From Arcticibacterium sp047623945 (GTDB lineage: Bacteria; Bacteroidota; Bacteroidia; Cytophagales; Spirosomataceae), in NCBI GenBank assembly GCA_047623945.1, contig JBLHOT010000009.1, forward strand, positions 16,444 to 80,443: 64,000 nt of DNA, given 5' to 3'. The position numbers and the translations under genes are program-made. Below the pieces are notes generated by a model. The model was not told where the DNA came from, did not search any database, and saw nothing but the letters and a program-made list of their open reading frames with translations. This document shows, one piece after another, positions 27,735 through 37,030 of this stretch (positions are counted from its first letter, which is position 1; each line of letters opens with the position of its first letter).

Positions 27735-28207
27735 AAAAGAGAACAGAAAGTCGATCCTTAAATCTTTTTCCTTTGAATTTGGGCTACAAGATTTTGATAA
27801 AACTCTGTTTCCGCTGTCTTGCGTTTAGGTGGTTTAGTAGCAAAAGATAGACCCCTCTTCTTTTTTTGAGAGTGTGGAATATGCGTATTGCGTCAGAAAT
27901 AATAACTGTATCCCGATCTTCCTCTCCTTTTAAAGGTGGCTCTGTCATTGGTGCTATTTATATTATTATTTTCGATCTCATGCTTAGAACAACAAAGGAA
28001 AGTCAGCCCACGGAGATCTTAGAAAAGCATAAACAACCCTAGCATATAATTTACCTTAATCACTAATTAACAATAAGTTAAGACAAGTAAAGGTTTAATC
28101 TAGAACTTAAAAACATGAAAATAGTACTACTTATACTCAGGAGAAATTGACAGCAAGAGCTCTCAGTTAATTGTATTATTTTTGTACAAAACCGATTTAA
28201 AGCGTTT
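27735..28207 (+). other. 473-bp gap between the RidA gene and nadE
   Basis: No intact gene longer than about 55 codons is visible. The first half holds a small, apparently frameshifted reading frame on the minus strand (27758-27948). The second half is AT-rich, and TATTTTTG at 28177-28184, a good Bacteroidota -7 element, probably starts the nadE transcript, although no TTG lies at the usual spacing upstream. Confidence 0.6.
27758..27948 (-). pseudogene. Small hypothetical gene with an apparent -1 frameshift at an A7 run
   Basis: From the ATG at 27948 the minus strand reads MTEPPLKGEEDRDTVIISDA, then reaches a run of seven A. If the frame shifts by -1 there, it continues with KRGLSFATKPPKRKTAETEF and YQNLVAQIQRKKI to a stop at 27758-27760, about 65 residues in all. 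Without a shift it ends after 54 residues at 27784 in a less protein-like sequence. It could be a decayed small gene, an assembly error in the A-run, programmed frameshifting, or no gene at all. I do not recognise a family. Confidence 0.3.
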
Positions 28208-30232
28208 ATGAAAATCCTCAAAGTGGGCTCTGCAGCCTTAAATCAAACTCCGCTAGACTGGATTCAGAATAAGAAGAACTGTATTGACGCCATTGAAGCA
28301 GCTAAAAAAGATAAAGTCAGCCTTCTCTGCTTACCAGAGTTAGCTATAACTGGCTATGGCTGTGAAGACGCGTTTTACGCCCCCGATTTAAGAAAAAAAG
28401 CACTAGAAGCTCTTCAGGATATAAAAGAACATACAGCTGGCATAGTTGTCTGTGTTGGTTTGCCTTTAGAAGTGAACAATAGACTTTTTAATGCCGCTTG
28501 CCTTCTGGTAAACAAAAACATTCTTGGTTTCAGCCTCAAAAGGCATCTACCAAACTACGGTGTTTTTTATGAAGACCGTTGGTTTCATAGATGGCCGGCT
28601 AATCAAAAAGATGAAGTAACTATAGAGGGCTTTAAATACCCCGTGGGTGACTTAATTTATGAATTAGACGACTTAAAAATAGGTATAGAAATATGTGAGG
28701 ACGCGTGGGTACCTAATAGACCTGCCGACTCCCATTTTTATAAAGGAGCAGACATTATTCTTAATCCTAGTGCATCACCTTTCGAATTTCACAAGTTTCA
28801 AACCCGCGAAAGGCTAGTTCTAGAAAGTTCTAGAAGTCATTCCTGCACCTATATTTATACTAATTTATTGGGTAATGAATCCGGTAGATTGATTTTTGAC
28901 GGTGATGCTCAAATCGCTATTAACGGAGATTTGATAGCCTCTAGCCCCAGGTTTAGTTATGCCTCTTATACTTTAACTACAGCCATTGTTGATACCGATA
29001 TTTCTGCAGTAGATTTTACAAAAATTAAAAGCCCAATAAAACTGAATCCCAATAAAATCAGTTTTAATTTCAAGTGGCCAGAACATGTAAAGCCTAGCTA
29101 TCAAGTAGCCGAATTAGAGCCATTTGAAAAAGGTGGGGCTTTAAAAGAAGAAGAATTTGCTAGAGCTGTTTCTCTCGCCCTTTTTGATTATTTACGGAAG
29201 TCTCATTCACAAGGTTTCACCATCTCACTCTCTGGGGGAGCAGACTCTAGTGCTTGCACGGCACTCTGTGGCTTAATGATACGGCTTGCTGATGAAAGTA
29301 TAGGTTTTGAAGCACTAAAAAAACGCCTAGGACATATTAAAAAGATACAGGATTGCAAAAACGATGAAGAAATTTCCAAGCAAATAATCCATACCATCTA
29401 TCAAGGCACAGAAAACAGCTCCAAAGAAACCAGAAACTCTGCAAAGGCTTTGGCAGAATCTATGGGTGCCCAGTTTTATGATGTCAATATTAATGGCCTT
29501 GTAGAGCAATATACAGGCATGATTGAAGGGCAGATTGGAAGAGAACTCTCTTGGAAGACTGATGACATAGCCCTTCAAAACATTCAGGCACGTGTAAGAG
29601 CCCCAGGTGTTTGGTTACTGAACAACCTTACAGGACACCTCTTGCTGGCCACCTCTAATAGGTCCGAAGTGGCAGTAGGCTATTGCACTATGGACGGTGA
29701 TACAGCGGGCAGTATAAGCCCAATAGCGGGAATAGATAAGCATTGGCTCAGAAGCTGGCTCATTTGGCTAGAAAAAACGGGATGTGAAGTAAAAGGAAAG
29801 CATATCAAAATAGATGGCTTAAAATATGTTAATGCATTAGCTCCTACAGCTGAATTAAGACCACAAGACCAAAAACAAAGTGACGAAAAAGACCTCATGC
29901 CTTATGATGTTTTAGACACCATTGAAAAAGTGGCCATTAAAGACAAAAAATCACCATTGGAAAGCTTTAGATACATGGAGGTTAGATGGGCAGACACTCA
30001 CTCTAGAGAAGATTTGTATGCGTGGGTGACTCGTTTCTATAAATTATGGAGCCGCAATCAATGGAAACGTGAGCGATACGCCCCTTCCTTTCATTTAGAC
30101 AATAGAAACTTGGCCCCCCAGAGTTGGTGTAGATTCCCAATATTAAGTGGCGGTTTTGAGCTCGAGCTCAAAGAATTGAAAGATTATTTTGAGGGCAAGT
30201 CAAATCAGAAGGCTAAGAAAATTGGCTTTTAA
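28208..30232 (+). CDS. nadE: Glutamine-dependent NAD+ synthetase
   Basis: A 674-residue two-domain enzyme. The N-terminal nitrilase-like glutaminase has LPELAITGYG (catalytic Glu), a Lys region KRHLPNYGVFYEDRWF, and C163 in GIEICEDAW. The C-terminal synthetase has the ATP-binding loop S342-GGADSS and LLATSNRSEVAVGYCTMDGDTAGSISPI in parts. It makes NAD+ from nicotinic acid adenine dinucleotide, ATP and glutamine-derived ammonia. The length is typical of the long glutamine-dependent form. Its 3' end overlaps the convergent EEP-family gene by four bases. Confidence 0.96.
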   Translation: MKILKVGSAALNQTPLDWIQNKKNCIDAIEAAKKDKVSLLCLPELAITGYGCEDAFYAPDLRKKALEALQDIKEHTAGIVVCVGLPLEVNNRLFNAACLLVNKNILGFSLKRHLPNYGVFYEDRWFHRWPANQKDEVTIEGFKYPVGDLIYELDDLKIGIEICEDAWVPNRPADSHFYKGADIILNPSASPFEFHKFQTRERLVLESSRSHSCTYIYTNLLGNESGRLIFDGDAQIAINGDLIASSPRFSYASYTLTTAIVDTDISAVDFTKIKSPIKLNPNKISFNFKWPEHVKPSYQVAELEPFEKGGALKEEEFARAVSLALFDYLRKSHSQGFTISLSGGADSSACTALCGLMIRLADESIGFEALKKRLGHIKKIQDCKNDEEISKQIIHTIYQGTENSSKETRNSAKALAESMGAQFYDVNINGLVEQYTGMIEGQIGRELSWKTDDIALQNIQARVRAPGVWLLNNLTGHLLLATSNRSEVAVGYCTMDGDTAGSISPIAGIDKHWLRSWLIWLEKTGCEVKGKHIKIDGLKYVNALAPTAELRPQDQKQSDEKDLMPYDVLDTIEKVAIKDKKSPLESFRYMEVRWADTHSREDLYAWVTRFYKLWSRNQWKRERYAPSFHLDNRNLAPQSWCRFPILSGGFELELKELKDYFEGKSNQKAKKIGF

Positions 30233-31323
30233 AATTGCTCATAAACGCCCCTGATAGGGTAATGGTCAGAGTTTGGGAGGTTTTTATAGGTATTAAAATC
30301 AAGTACCTTAAAATAATTATGATCAAAAAACTGATTATCAATCCTTAAAAAGCTCGGCATTTTGTGATAAGTAAAACCAAAACCAAAACCAGCCTCTTCA
30401 AAAGCATTATCCAGATGCTTACGCATTCGGCCATAGGCATAACCATAAGGCAGTTCATTAAAATCGCCTACCAAAATAACAGGATACGGACTTTCTAAGA
30501 TAAATTCCTCTACTAAATCTACCTGAATGGCCCTATCCTCAAAACCATGTTTTAACTGACTTAGGATGTTACGTGTCTCTTTAGCTCTTACTTCTTCGTT
30601 ACTTGTAATCGCTTTTTTAATACGTATTCCCATAGATTTTAATTGAATATTTAAAACCCGTATAGTATCAGTGTTTACTAATAAATCCGTCAGAAGAATT
30701 CCATTATTATTAGTTTTCCATGAGATTTCCTTCTTGTAGATTATAGGAAATTTGGAGAAAGTGGCTAAACCCTCAGTACTGGTATTGCTAATTTCTTCTA
30801 CCTCAGAATGCATGTAGGTGTAGTAAGGGTTTTCTCTTTTTAGTCGGCTAAAAACATCGAAAGTCTGATCACCTGGCCTATTGTACATTTCTTGAAAACA
30901 CTTTATATCAGCAGAAAGAGTGTCCATATCATTAATCAAAGCATTCGACACTAACTTACCCTCTTCCCTCCTAGAATCTGCGTAGTTACAATACATCGCA
31001 TTGTAACTAAGTACCGAAAAAGCACTCTTTGATCCAGCAATATCTCCTCCCGAACTGAATTTTAATGTTCTTTCTAAAAGTGGATAACCAATCACTAAAA
31101 TCAAAAGAGAAAGAATAAACTTCCATGAGCGGGATATAATAAAAGAGATAAAAAAGAAAATATTCGCGGCGAATGCCAGCGGTATAGTTAAGGTTAGAAA
31201 ACCCGCAAACCAATGTTTAATATCAGCTGCATATGATATTTGGAAAACAAATAGAGAATAGAGAGCTACTAAAAAATTAAGTAGAAAGTAAGATTTTATT
31301 ACGAAGTCTTTTATAAAGTGCAC
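30229..31323 (-). CDS. Membrane-anchored endonuclease/exonuclease/phosphatase family protein
   Basis: A 364-residue protein with three hydrophobic helices in the first 90 residues, followed by an EEP-fold domain: SVLSYNAMYCNYA, CFQEMY (metal-binding Glu), ILVGDFNELPYGYAY (Asp-Asn pair) and a final NSDHYPI (catalytic Asp-His). The family includes nucleases, sphingomyelinases and inositol phosphatases. The membrane anchor with an outward-facing domain is common in Bacteroidota and argues against DNA repair. The gene is convergent with nadE, overlapping it by 4 bp. Confidence 0.88.
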   Translation of the reverse strand: MHFIKDFVIKSYFLLNFLVALYSLFVFQISYAADIKHWFAGFLTLTIPLAFAANIFFFISFIISRSWKFILSLLILVIGYPLLERTLKFSSGGDIAGSKSAFSVLSYNAMYCNYADSRREEGKLVSNALINDMDTLSADIKCFQEMYNRPGDQTFDVFSRLKRENPYYTYMHSEVEEISNTSTEGLATFSKFPIIYKKEISWKTNNNGILLTDLLVNTDTIRVLNIQLKSMGIRIKKAITSNEEVRAKETRNILSQLKHGFEDRAIQVDLVEEFILESPYPVILVGDFNELPYGYAYGRMRKHLDNAFEEAGFGFGFTYHKMPSFLRIDNQFFDHNYFKVLDFNTYKNLPNSDHYPIRGVYEQF

Positions 31324-31413
31324 AGCTCTGCGGCGTATTATTGTGCCCGAAAGATATAAAAAATAAACCTTATGATTCTCCTACTCGATATATTTGAAAT
31401 ATGAGTCAAAAAA

Positions 31414-31444
31414 TTGGGTTTCAATAAATATTAAAGTAATTTTG
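31414..31444 (+). promoter_or_regulatory. Bacteroidota promoter of the rimP-nusA-infB operon
   Basis: TTG (31414-31416), then 20 bp, then TAATTTTG (31437-31444), which fits the Bacteroidota pattern TTG-N17-20-TAnnTTTG. The predicted transcript start is near 31449, giving a leader of about 60 nt that contains the hairpin at 31462-31487. A second TATATTTG at 31389-31396 lacks a -33 match. Confidence 0.6.
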
Positions 31445-31461
31445 CCGGAGATTTGAAGCGT

Positions 31462-31487
31462 AAAGGAGGGTTAATACCTCCTTTTTT
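31462..31487 (+). terminator. Terminator-like hairpin in the rimP leader
   Basis: AAAGGAGG (31462-31469) pairs perfectly with CCTCCTTT (31477-31484) across a 7-nt loop, and the T-run continues to 31487. It lies between the predicted promoter and the rimP ATG at 31510, so it may act as an attenuator for the operon that encodes the termination factor NusA. Confidence 0.65.
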
Positions 31488-31509
31488 GTTGCCTCATTTC
31501 GATGAAAAA

Positions 31510-31971
31510 ATGTTAACTTCGGAGCAGATTTCTGATATTATAAAAGAGCTTTTAGACCCAGAAAGACACTTTCTGGTAGATTTAAAAGTCAGTACTTCTA
31601 GAATAAGAAATAAAATTACAGTTCTGATTGACACTGACATTGGAATTGGCATTGATGAGTGTAGCAGAATTAGTAGAGAATTGGCGAATTTACTAGAGGA
31701 AAAGATAGACGAGGCTTACACCTTAGAAGTGTCTTCTCCTGGGCTGGATACACCACTAAAAATAAACAGACAATACCTTAAAAATTTTGGCAGAAAACTT
31801 AAGGTGACATTATTAGATGGAAGTACACTAGTTGGTAAACTTATAACTGCTAGTGAAAAGGAGATTGTTATTCTGCCAGAAAAGAAAAAGAAAGAAAAAA
31901 TAACGCCGGAGGAAATAACTTTAGCGTTTGAAAATATCAAAGAGGCTCGTGTGCAGGTCTCTTTTAATTAA
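31510..31971 (+). CDS. rimP: Ribosome maturation factor RimP
   Basis: A 153-residue cytoplasmic protein needed for 30S subunit maturation. The ATG at 31510 gives MLTSEQISDIIKEL and the usual family length; an in-frame TTG 57 bp upstream would extend it into the leader hairpin. Typical segments are ECSRISRELANLLEE, YTLEVSSPGLDTPLK and FGRKLKVTLLDGSTLVGKL. It is the first gene of the conserved rimP-nusA-infB operon, with nusA starting 18 bp after its stop. Confidence 0.95.
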   Translation: MLTSEQISDIIKELLDPERHFLVDLKVSTSRIRNKITVLIDTDIGIGIDECSRISRELANLLEEKIDEAYTLEVSSPGLDTPLKINRQYLKNFGRKLKVTLLDGSTLVGKLITASEKEIVILPEKKKKEKITPEEITLAFENIKEARVQVSFN

Positions 31972-31989
31972 AATTTAAACATTTTCTAA

Positions 31990-33234
31990 ATGGATAGTGG
32001 AGATTTAATAGCGTCGTTTTCCGAGTTTGCTCGAGAAAAAAACATTGACAGACCCACCATGATTTCGGTCTTGGAGGAAGTTTTACGTACAATGATTCGT
32101 AAAAAATACGAAGACGATCATAATTTTGACATCATTCTGAACGCCGAAACTGGTGATTTAGAAATGTGGCGTACGAGAGAAATTGTTGACGATAACTCCG
32201 AAGACATCTGGGATAATGATAAAATTCCATTAACGGAGGCTAGAAAAATAGAGCCCGATTTTGAAATTGGTGAAGAAGTTGCTGAAGAGGTAAAACTAAT
32301 TGACTTTGGAAGAAGAGTGGTTCAGACGGCACGTCAGACACTTATTCAGAAAATCAAAGACCTTGAAAAAGAAATGCTTTATGATCTTTACAAAGATCAA
32401 GTAGGTGAAATGCTTACTGTTGAAGTATATCAAATCTTGGGTCGTGAGGTTATTTGTTTAGATATGGATGGCAATGAGTTGTCTCTTCCTAGATTTGAGC
32501 AGATACCGAAAGATAGATTTAGAAAAGGAAATAGCATTAGAGCTGTAGTTCATAAGGCAGAATTAAATAATGGAAATCCTCGCGTTTTACTGTCTAGAAC
32601 GTCTCCTGTATTCTTGGAAAGACTTTTTGAACAAGAAATTCCTGAGATTCTTGATGGTCTAATATCTGTCAAAAAAATAGTAAGAGAGCCTGGAGATAGA
32701 GCTAAGGTTGCTGTAGAGTCTTTCGACGAAAGAATTGACCCTGTGGGAGCTTGTGTAGGTATGAAAGGAAGCAGGATTCACAGTATTGTGAGAGAATTGG
32801 AAAATGAAAACATTGACGTTATCCAATGGACAGACAATACCCACCTATTTATTTCAAGAGCTTTAAGCCCAGCTAAGATTAGTTCGGTACAAATTGACGA
32901 AAACGGAGAAAGAGCTTCTGTCTTCTTAAAGCCTGATCAAGTATCTTTAGCGATTGGTCGCGGAGGATTGAACATCAAATTAGCCAGTAGACTAATAGGC
33001 ATGGAGTTAGACGTATTCCGTGATGTAGAACAAGATTTCATCGAGGAGGATGTTGATTTGACAGAGTTCTCAGACGAAATTGAGCCTTGGATTTTGAAAG
33101 AACTTCATGGTATTGGTCTAGATACAGCAAAGTCTGTATTAGCCCTTAATAAGGAGGAATTGGTTAGAAGAACGGAATTAGAGGAAAGCACAGTAATAGA
33201 GGTATTAGCGGTCTTAGCAAGCGAATTCGAATAA
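31990..33234 (+). CDS. nusA: Transcription termination/antitermination factor NusA
   Basis: A 414-residue protein with the N-terminal RNA polymerase-binding domain (about 1-125), an S1 RNA-binding domain (about 130-200) and two KH domains containing VGACVGMKGSRI and LAIGRGGLNIKLASRLIG. A C-terminal helical hairpin region (HGIGLDTAKSVLALNKEEL) resembles a single helix-hairpin-helix repeat, shorter than the double AR domain of E. coli NusA, as is usual in Bacteroidota. It regulates pausing and termination and could act on the hairpin in its own operon leader. Confidence 0.96.
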   Translation: MDSGDLIASFSEFAREKNIDRPTMISVLEEVLRTMIRKKYEDDHNFDIILNAETGDLEMWRTREIVDDNSEDIWDNDKIPLTEARKIEPDFEIGEEVAEEVKLIDFGRRVVQTARQTLIQKIKDLEKEMLYDLYKDQVGEMLTVEVYQILGREVICLDMDGNELSLPRFEQIPKDRFRKGNSIRAVVHKAELNNGNPRVLLSRTSPVFLERLFEQEIPEILDGLISVKKIVREPGDRAKVAVESFDERIDPVGACVGMKGSRIHSIVRELENENIDVIQWTDNTHLFISRALSPAKISSVQIDENGERASVFLKPDQVSLAIGRGGLNIKLASRLIGMELDVFRDVEQDFIEEDVDLTEFSDEIEPWILKELHGIGLDTAKSVLALNKEELVRRTELEESTVIEVLAVLASEFE

Positions 33235-33295
33235 AAAGGCCTTATCTTTACAAAACTTCATAGATCCTCGAATAAAAAAGCGATAAACCATATAT

Positions 33296-36256
33296 ATGGC
33301 AGTAAATAAAGTGATGCGATTGAGCCAAGTGGCCAGGAAATTAAACATGAGTCTAACTCATGTAGTGGAAGCACTTGCCCAAGAGGGTCATAAGACAGAT
33401 AGTAATCCTAATGCCAAACTAAGCTCTGATTTGTTGCTGATACTTCAGGAAAAGTTTGATTCAACCGAGCTTCTTGGCTCCAACAAGCCAGCGGAGGAGG
33501 TTAAACCTAATTCTGCCGCTGGAGATGAAATCTTGTATTTCAGAGAGGACCCAGTAAAACCTAAGCCGGAGCCCGCTCCTGTAGAGAGAATCAAGATAGA
33601 AACAAAGCTAGAAGGGCCGAAGGTTGTCGGAAAGATAGACTTAGATAAAAAGTCAAAGCCAGAACCTGCTCCTGTCGTAAAAGAAGAGCCTATAAAAGCA
33701 GTAGAGCCTGTTAAAGAGGAAGTAGTTACGCCAGAGCCAGTTGTTGCGGAAAAAATAGTAACGCCAGAGCCAGTTGTTGCGGAAAAAATAGTAACGCCAG
33801 AGCCAATTGTTGCGGAAAAAGTGGTTCCGCCCACGCCACAGCCTTTTGTTGAAAAACCTGCAGAGCCCGTGATAGAGACTCCTCCAGTAGTTGAAGAAGT
33901 CAAGACTCCTCCGGCAGTAGAGAAGGTTAAGGCTCCTCCAGTAATTGAGCCAGTTAAGAAGCCTGATCCAGCTGCTGAAAAGCCAGCTCCTGTAGTAGAA
34001 AAAGCCCCTCCTGTAAAAGAAGAGGTCAAGGTGGTTGCACCAGAAAGCACTATCATAAAGGCTAAAGGAAATAAGCTAGCAGGTCTAAAGGTTTTAGGTA
34101 AAATTGAGCTTCCTGTTGAAAAGAAGCCTGAATCTAGTCAAGACAAGAAGAAAAGAAAGCGTAAGCACGTAAGCCGAATGGGCAAGCTTACAGGTATAAC
34201 TGACCAGAAATTCTTCAAAAACAAGGAGAACGAGAATAAGCCCACTACCGGAAGCACGGCCAGACCAAATGATCGCAATACGCCTACTACACCTAACCGA
34301 GGTGGAAAACGTGGAGCACCTAGAAAAGAGGTAGTTAAAGAGGTAGACGTTAAGGATAGCATTAAGCAGACTTTAGCTAGAATGCAGTCTAGAGGGCCTG
34401 ATTTCGGTGCGAAACAAAGAAGAGAAAAACGTAAAACTAGAGCAGAAAGGGCCGAATTACATGATGCTATCGAACAACACGAAAGCACGTACTTAAAGGT
34501 TACGGAGTTTATTTCTGCCGCCGAACTAGCTTCACTGATGGATGTAACGGTCAATGAAGTCATAGGTACCTGTATGGAAATGGGTATGTTCGTTTCCATC
34601 AATCAAAGATTGGATGCTGAGTCTATCCAGATGATAGCTCTGGAATACGACTTCGAAATAGAATTCATTTCTGCTGAAGAAGAAATTCAGGCAGAGGCCC
34701 TTGAGATTAAAGATGCAGTAGAAACGCTAAAGTCTAGAGCCCCGATAGTAACTATCATGGGTCACGTAGACCATGGTAAAACATCTTTACTGGATTATAT
34801 TAGAACGACTAAAGTAGCCACGGGCGAGGCTGGAGGAATCACACAGCATATTGGAGCTTATAATGTAAAAATCTCTGAAGGCGACAATAAAGGCAAGTCT
34901 TTGACTTTCCTAGATACACCAGGTCACGAAGCATTTACGGCCATGCGTGCTCGTGGTGCTAAAGTAACAGATGTTGTTATTATCGTTATTTCAGCAGACG
35001 ATTCTATCATGCCTCAAACTAAGGAGGCTATTAATCACGCCCAAAACGCAGGAGTACCTATTGTTTTTGCCTTCAATAAGATGGACAAGCCTGGTGCTAA
35101 TCCTGATAAAATTAGACAAGATTTATCTGCTCAAAATATATTGGTAGAATCTTGGGGTGGGAAGTTCCAAGAGCAAGAAATTTCAGCCAAAACGGGTAAA
35201 GGAATTGAAGAGTTAATGGACAAAGTGATTTTAGAATCCGAACTTCTAGAATTAAAAGCAAATCCAGACCGTAATGCTAACGGTACTGTCATAGAGGCAA
35301 CACTGGATAAAGGGCGTGGCTATGTAGCAACTATATTAGTGGAAGCCGGAACACTTAAAGTAGGAGATATTATTTTGGCCGGTCAATACTTTGGCCGTGT
35401 AAGAGCCATGATTGATGACCTTGGTGAAAGAATTGATGTGGCTGGACCTTCCACTCCTGTACAAATACTAGGTTTACCCGGTGCCCCTCAGGCTGGTGAT
35501 AAATTCAACGTGATGGAAACTGACCGAGAGGCCAGAGAAATCGCTAATAAGCGTGAGCAAATCATTCGTGAGCAGAGTATTAGAGCTAAGAGGCATATCA
35601 CTCTGGATGAAATTGGTCGAAGAAAAGCCATCGGTTCTTTTAAGGAGCTTAATGTCATTGTTAAAGGTGACGTGGATGGTTCTGTTGAGGCTCTTTCGGA
35701 TTCTTTACTTAAACTATCTACGGAGGAGGTTCAGGTTAAGATTATCCATAAAGGTGTAGGTCAGATTTCTGAATCTGATGTACTCTTAGCCAGTGCAGCA
35801 GATGCCATTATACTTGGTTTCCAAGTTAGACCGTCTGGGAATGCCCGTAAAATTGCGGATACAGAGGAAATTGAAATTAGACTGTATTCTGTAATCTATG
35901 CAGCCATTGACGAACTTAAGGACGCCATGGAGGGTCTACTTGCTCCTACAGAGCAAGAAGTTATTACAGGTAACATAGAGGTTAGAGAGATATTTAAAAT
36001 CTCTAAGGTGGGTACTATTGCTGGTAGTTACGTAACGGACGGTTTCGTGAAGAGAGCAAATAATGTGAGAATCATTAGAGATGGTATTGTACTTCATGAA
36101 GGTTCTATTGACCAATTGAAACGTTATAAAGATGACATGTCTGAGGTTAAGAAAGGTTATGAGTGTGGTATTAAAATAGCCAAATTCAACGACCTTCAAG
36201 TGGGAGATATCATTGAATCCTTCGAGATACAAGAGATAAAGAGAAAATTGAAGTAA
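33296..36256 (+). CDS. infB: Translation initiation factor IF-2
   Basis: A 986-residue GTPase that places initiator tRNA on the 30S subunit. It has a small N-terminal IF2N domain (MRLSQVARKLNMSLTHVVEAL), a long Pro/Glu/Val/Lys-rich linker (about 60-380) with 11-residue tandem repeats, then the G domain: G1 GHVDHGKT at 489-496, DTPGHE, NKMD and SAKTG, followed by domains II-IV ending in GIKIAKFNDLQVGDIIE. The linker is expected to be disordered. The gene closes the rimP-nusA-infB operon and is followed by a hairpin terminator. Confidence 0.97.
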   Translation: MAVNKVMRLSQVARKLNMSLTHVVEALAQEGHKTDSNPNAKLSSDLLLILQEKFDSTELLGSNKPAEEVKPNSAAGDEILYFREDPVKPKPEPAPVERIKIETKLEGPKVVGKIDLDKKSKPEPAPVVKEEPIKAVEPVKEEVVTPEPVVAEKIVTPEPVVAEKIVTPEPIVAEKVVPPTPQPFVEKPAEPVIETPPVVEEVKTPPAVEKVKAPPVIEPVKKPDPAAEKPAPVVEKAPPVKEEVKVVAPESTIIKAKGNKLAGLKVLGKIELPVEKKPESSQDKKKRKRKHVSRMGKLTGITDQKFFKNKENENKPTTGSTARPNDRNTPTTPNRGGKRGAPRKEVVKEVDVKDSIKQTLARMQSRGPDFGAKQRREKRKTRAERAELHDAIEQHESTYLKVTEFISAAELASLMDVTVNEVIGTCMEMGMFVSINQRLDAESIQMIALEYDFEIEFISAEEEIQAEALEIKDAVETLKSRAPIVTIMGHVDHGKTSLLDYIRTTKVATGEAGGITQHIGAYNVKISEGDNKGKSLTFLDTPGHEAFTAMRARGAKVTDVVIIVISADDSIMPQTKEAINHAQNAGVPIVFAFNKMDKPGANPDKIRQDLSAQNILVESWGGKFQEQEISAKTGKGIEELMDKVILESELLELKANPDRNANGTVIEATLDKGRGYVATILVEAGTLKVGDIILAGQYFGRVRAMIDDLGERIDVAGPSTPVQILGLPGAPQAGDKFNVMETDREAREIANKREQIIREQSIRAKRHITLDEIGRRKAIGSFKELNVIVKGDVDGSVEALSDSLLKLSTEEVQVKIIHKGVGQISESDVLLASAADAIILGFQVRPSGNARKIADTEEIEIRLYSVIYAAIDELKDAMEGLLAPTEQEVITGNIEVREIFKISKVGTIAGSYVTDGFVKRANNVRIIRDGIVLHEGSIDQLKRYKDDMSEVKKGYECGIKIAKFNDLQVGDIIESFEIQEIKRKLK
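33725..33823 (+). repeat. Three tandem 33-bp repeats inside infB
   Basis: Units at 33725-33757, 33758-33790 and 33791-33823 encode VTPEPVVAEKI, VTPEPVVAEKI and VTPEPIVAEKV. They are nearly identical in DNA, so the copy number probably changes by slippage. They lie in the linker between IF2N and the G domain. Confidence 0.9.
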
Positions 36257-36261
36257 TAAGA

Positions 36262-36287
36262 AGAGGGTTATCTGTCGATAACCCTCT
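36262..36287 (+). terminator. Hairpin terminator after infB
   Basis: An 11-bp perfect stem (36262-36272 with 36277-36287, loop TGTC) starts 5 bp after the infB stop. Only a short pyrimidine tract follows instead of a long T-run. Confidence 0.7.
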
Positions 36288-36387
36288 CTTGCGATTCATA
36301 CATTTCAATTTTTTCTGAAAATATAATATTATTAATAAGTTGCATAAGGGTGTTTTTTGCCCTTAATTTGCTTTTAGTAAAAGTGCT

Positions 36388-37029
36388 ATGCTAATAATCA
36401 ATTCTGAAGCCGAAGCCTATTGTACATCAATAAGCCAAGCCGAACCCTCCGTTTTGAAAGAAATAAGGAGAGACACGTACGTTAATGTCATGCAGCCAAG
36501 AATGCTATCAGGGCATTTTCAAGGAAGATTATTATCTCTTATTTCTAATCTAATGCGACCTTACAGAGTTTTAGAAATAGGTACCTATACCGGCTATTCC
36601 AGCATTTGTTTGGCCGAAGGCTTGAGTAAAGACGGCAAAGTTATCAGTATTGATGTAAATGAAGAACTTCAAGATCGTATCAAAACCAATTTCGACAAAG
36701 CAGGAAAAACGGATAAAATCAACTTCATGGCAGGAGACGCAGCCCATATCATTCCAGAACTAAATGAAACTTTTGATTTGGTTTTCATTGATGCAGATAA
36801 ACGAAATTACCAGAAGTACTTTGACCTTGTAATTGACAAAGTAAAAATAGATGGATTGATAATCTCTGACAATGTTCTTTGGGATGGTAAAGTTTTTGAT
36901 CCAGAAGCCAAAGATCTCACTACCAAAGCTCTAAGAAAATACAACCTCTCTTTAAAAGAGAACAACAGAATACAAACCGTGCTTTTGCCAATCAGAGATG
37001 GATTACTCGTGGCAAGAAAAATTTCCTAA
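36388..37029 (+). CDS. Class I SAM-dependent O-methyltransferase (COMT-like)
   Basis: A 213-residue cytoplasmic enzyme with the family motifs VLEIGTYTGYSSICLAEGL (SAM-binding loop), VISIDVNEEL, INFMAGDAAHIIPEL, DLVFIDADKRNYQKYFDLV (metal- and catechol-site region) and GLIISDNVLWDGKV. These match cation-dependent catechol/caffeoyl-CoA-type O-methyltransferases; the physiological substrate in Bacteroidota is unknown. It ends 1 bp before the lytic transglycosylase start and is probably co-transcribed with it. Confidence 0.9.
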   Translation: MLIINSEAEAYCTSISQAEPSVLKEIRRDTYVNVMQPRMLSGHFQGRLLSLISNLMRPYRVLEIGTYTGYSSICLAEGLSKDGKVISIDVNEELQDRIKTNFDKAGKTDKINFMAGDAAHIIPELNETFDLVFIDADKRNYQKYFDLVIDKVKIDGLIISDNVLWDGKVFDPEAKDLTTKALRKYNLSLKENNRIQTVLLPIRDGLLVARKIS

Positions 37030-37030
37030 A

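Noticed and set aside
31453..31509. In-frame TTG start for a longer RimP
   Set aside because: It would translate through the leader hairpin and exceed the usual family length; the ATG at 31510 matches the conserved N-terminus.
33445..34056. 203-residue open frame on the minus strand opposite infB
   Set aside because: It mirrors the Pro/Glu/Val repeat linker of IF-2; its Ser/Thr/Gly-rich low-complexity product has no start context or family and the plus-strand gene is certain.
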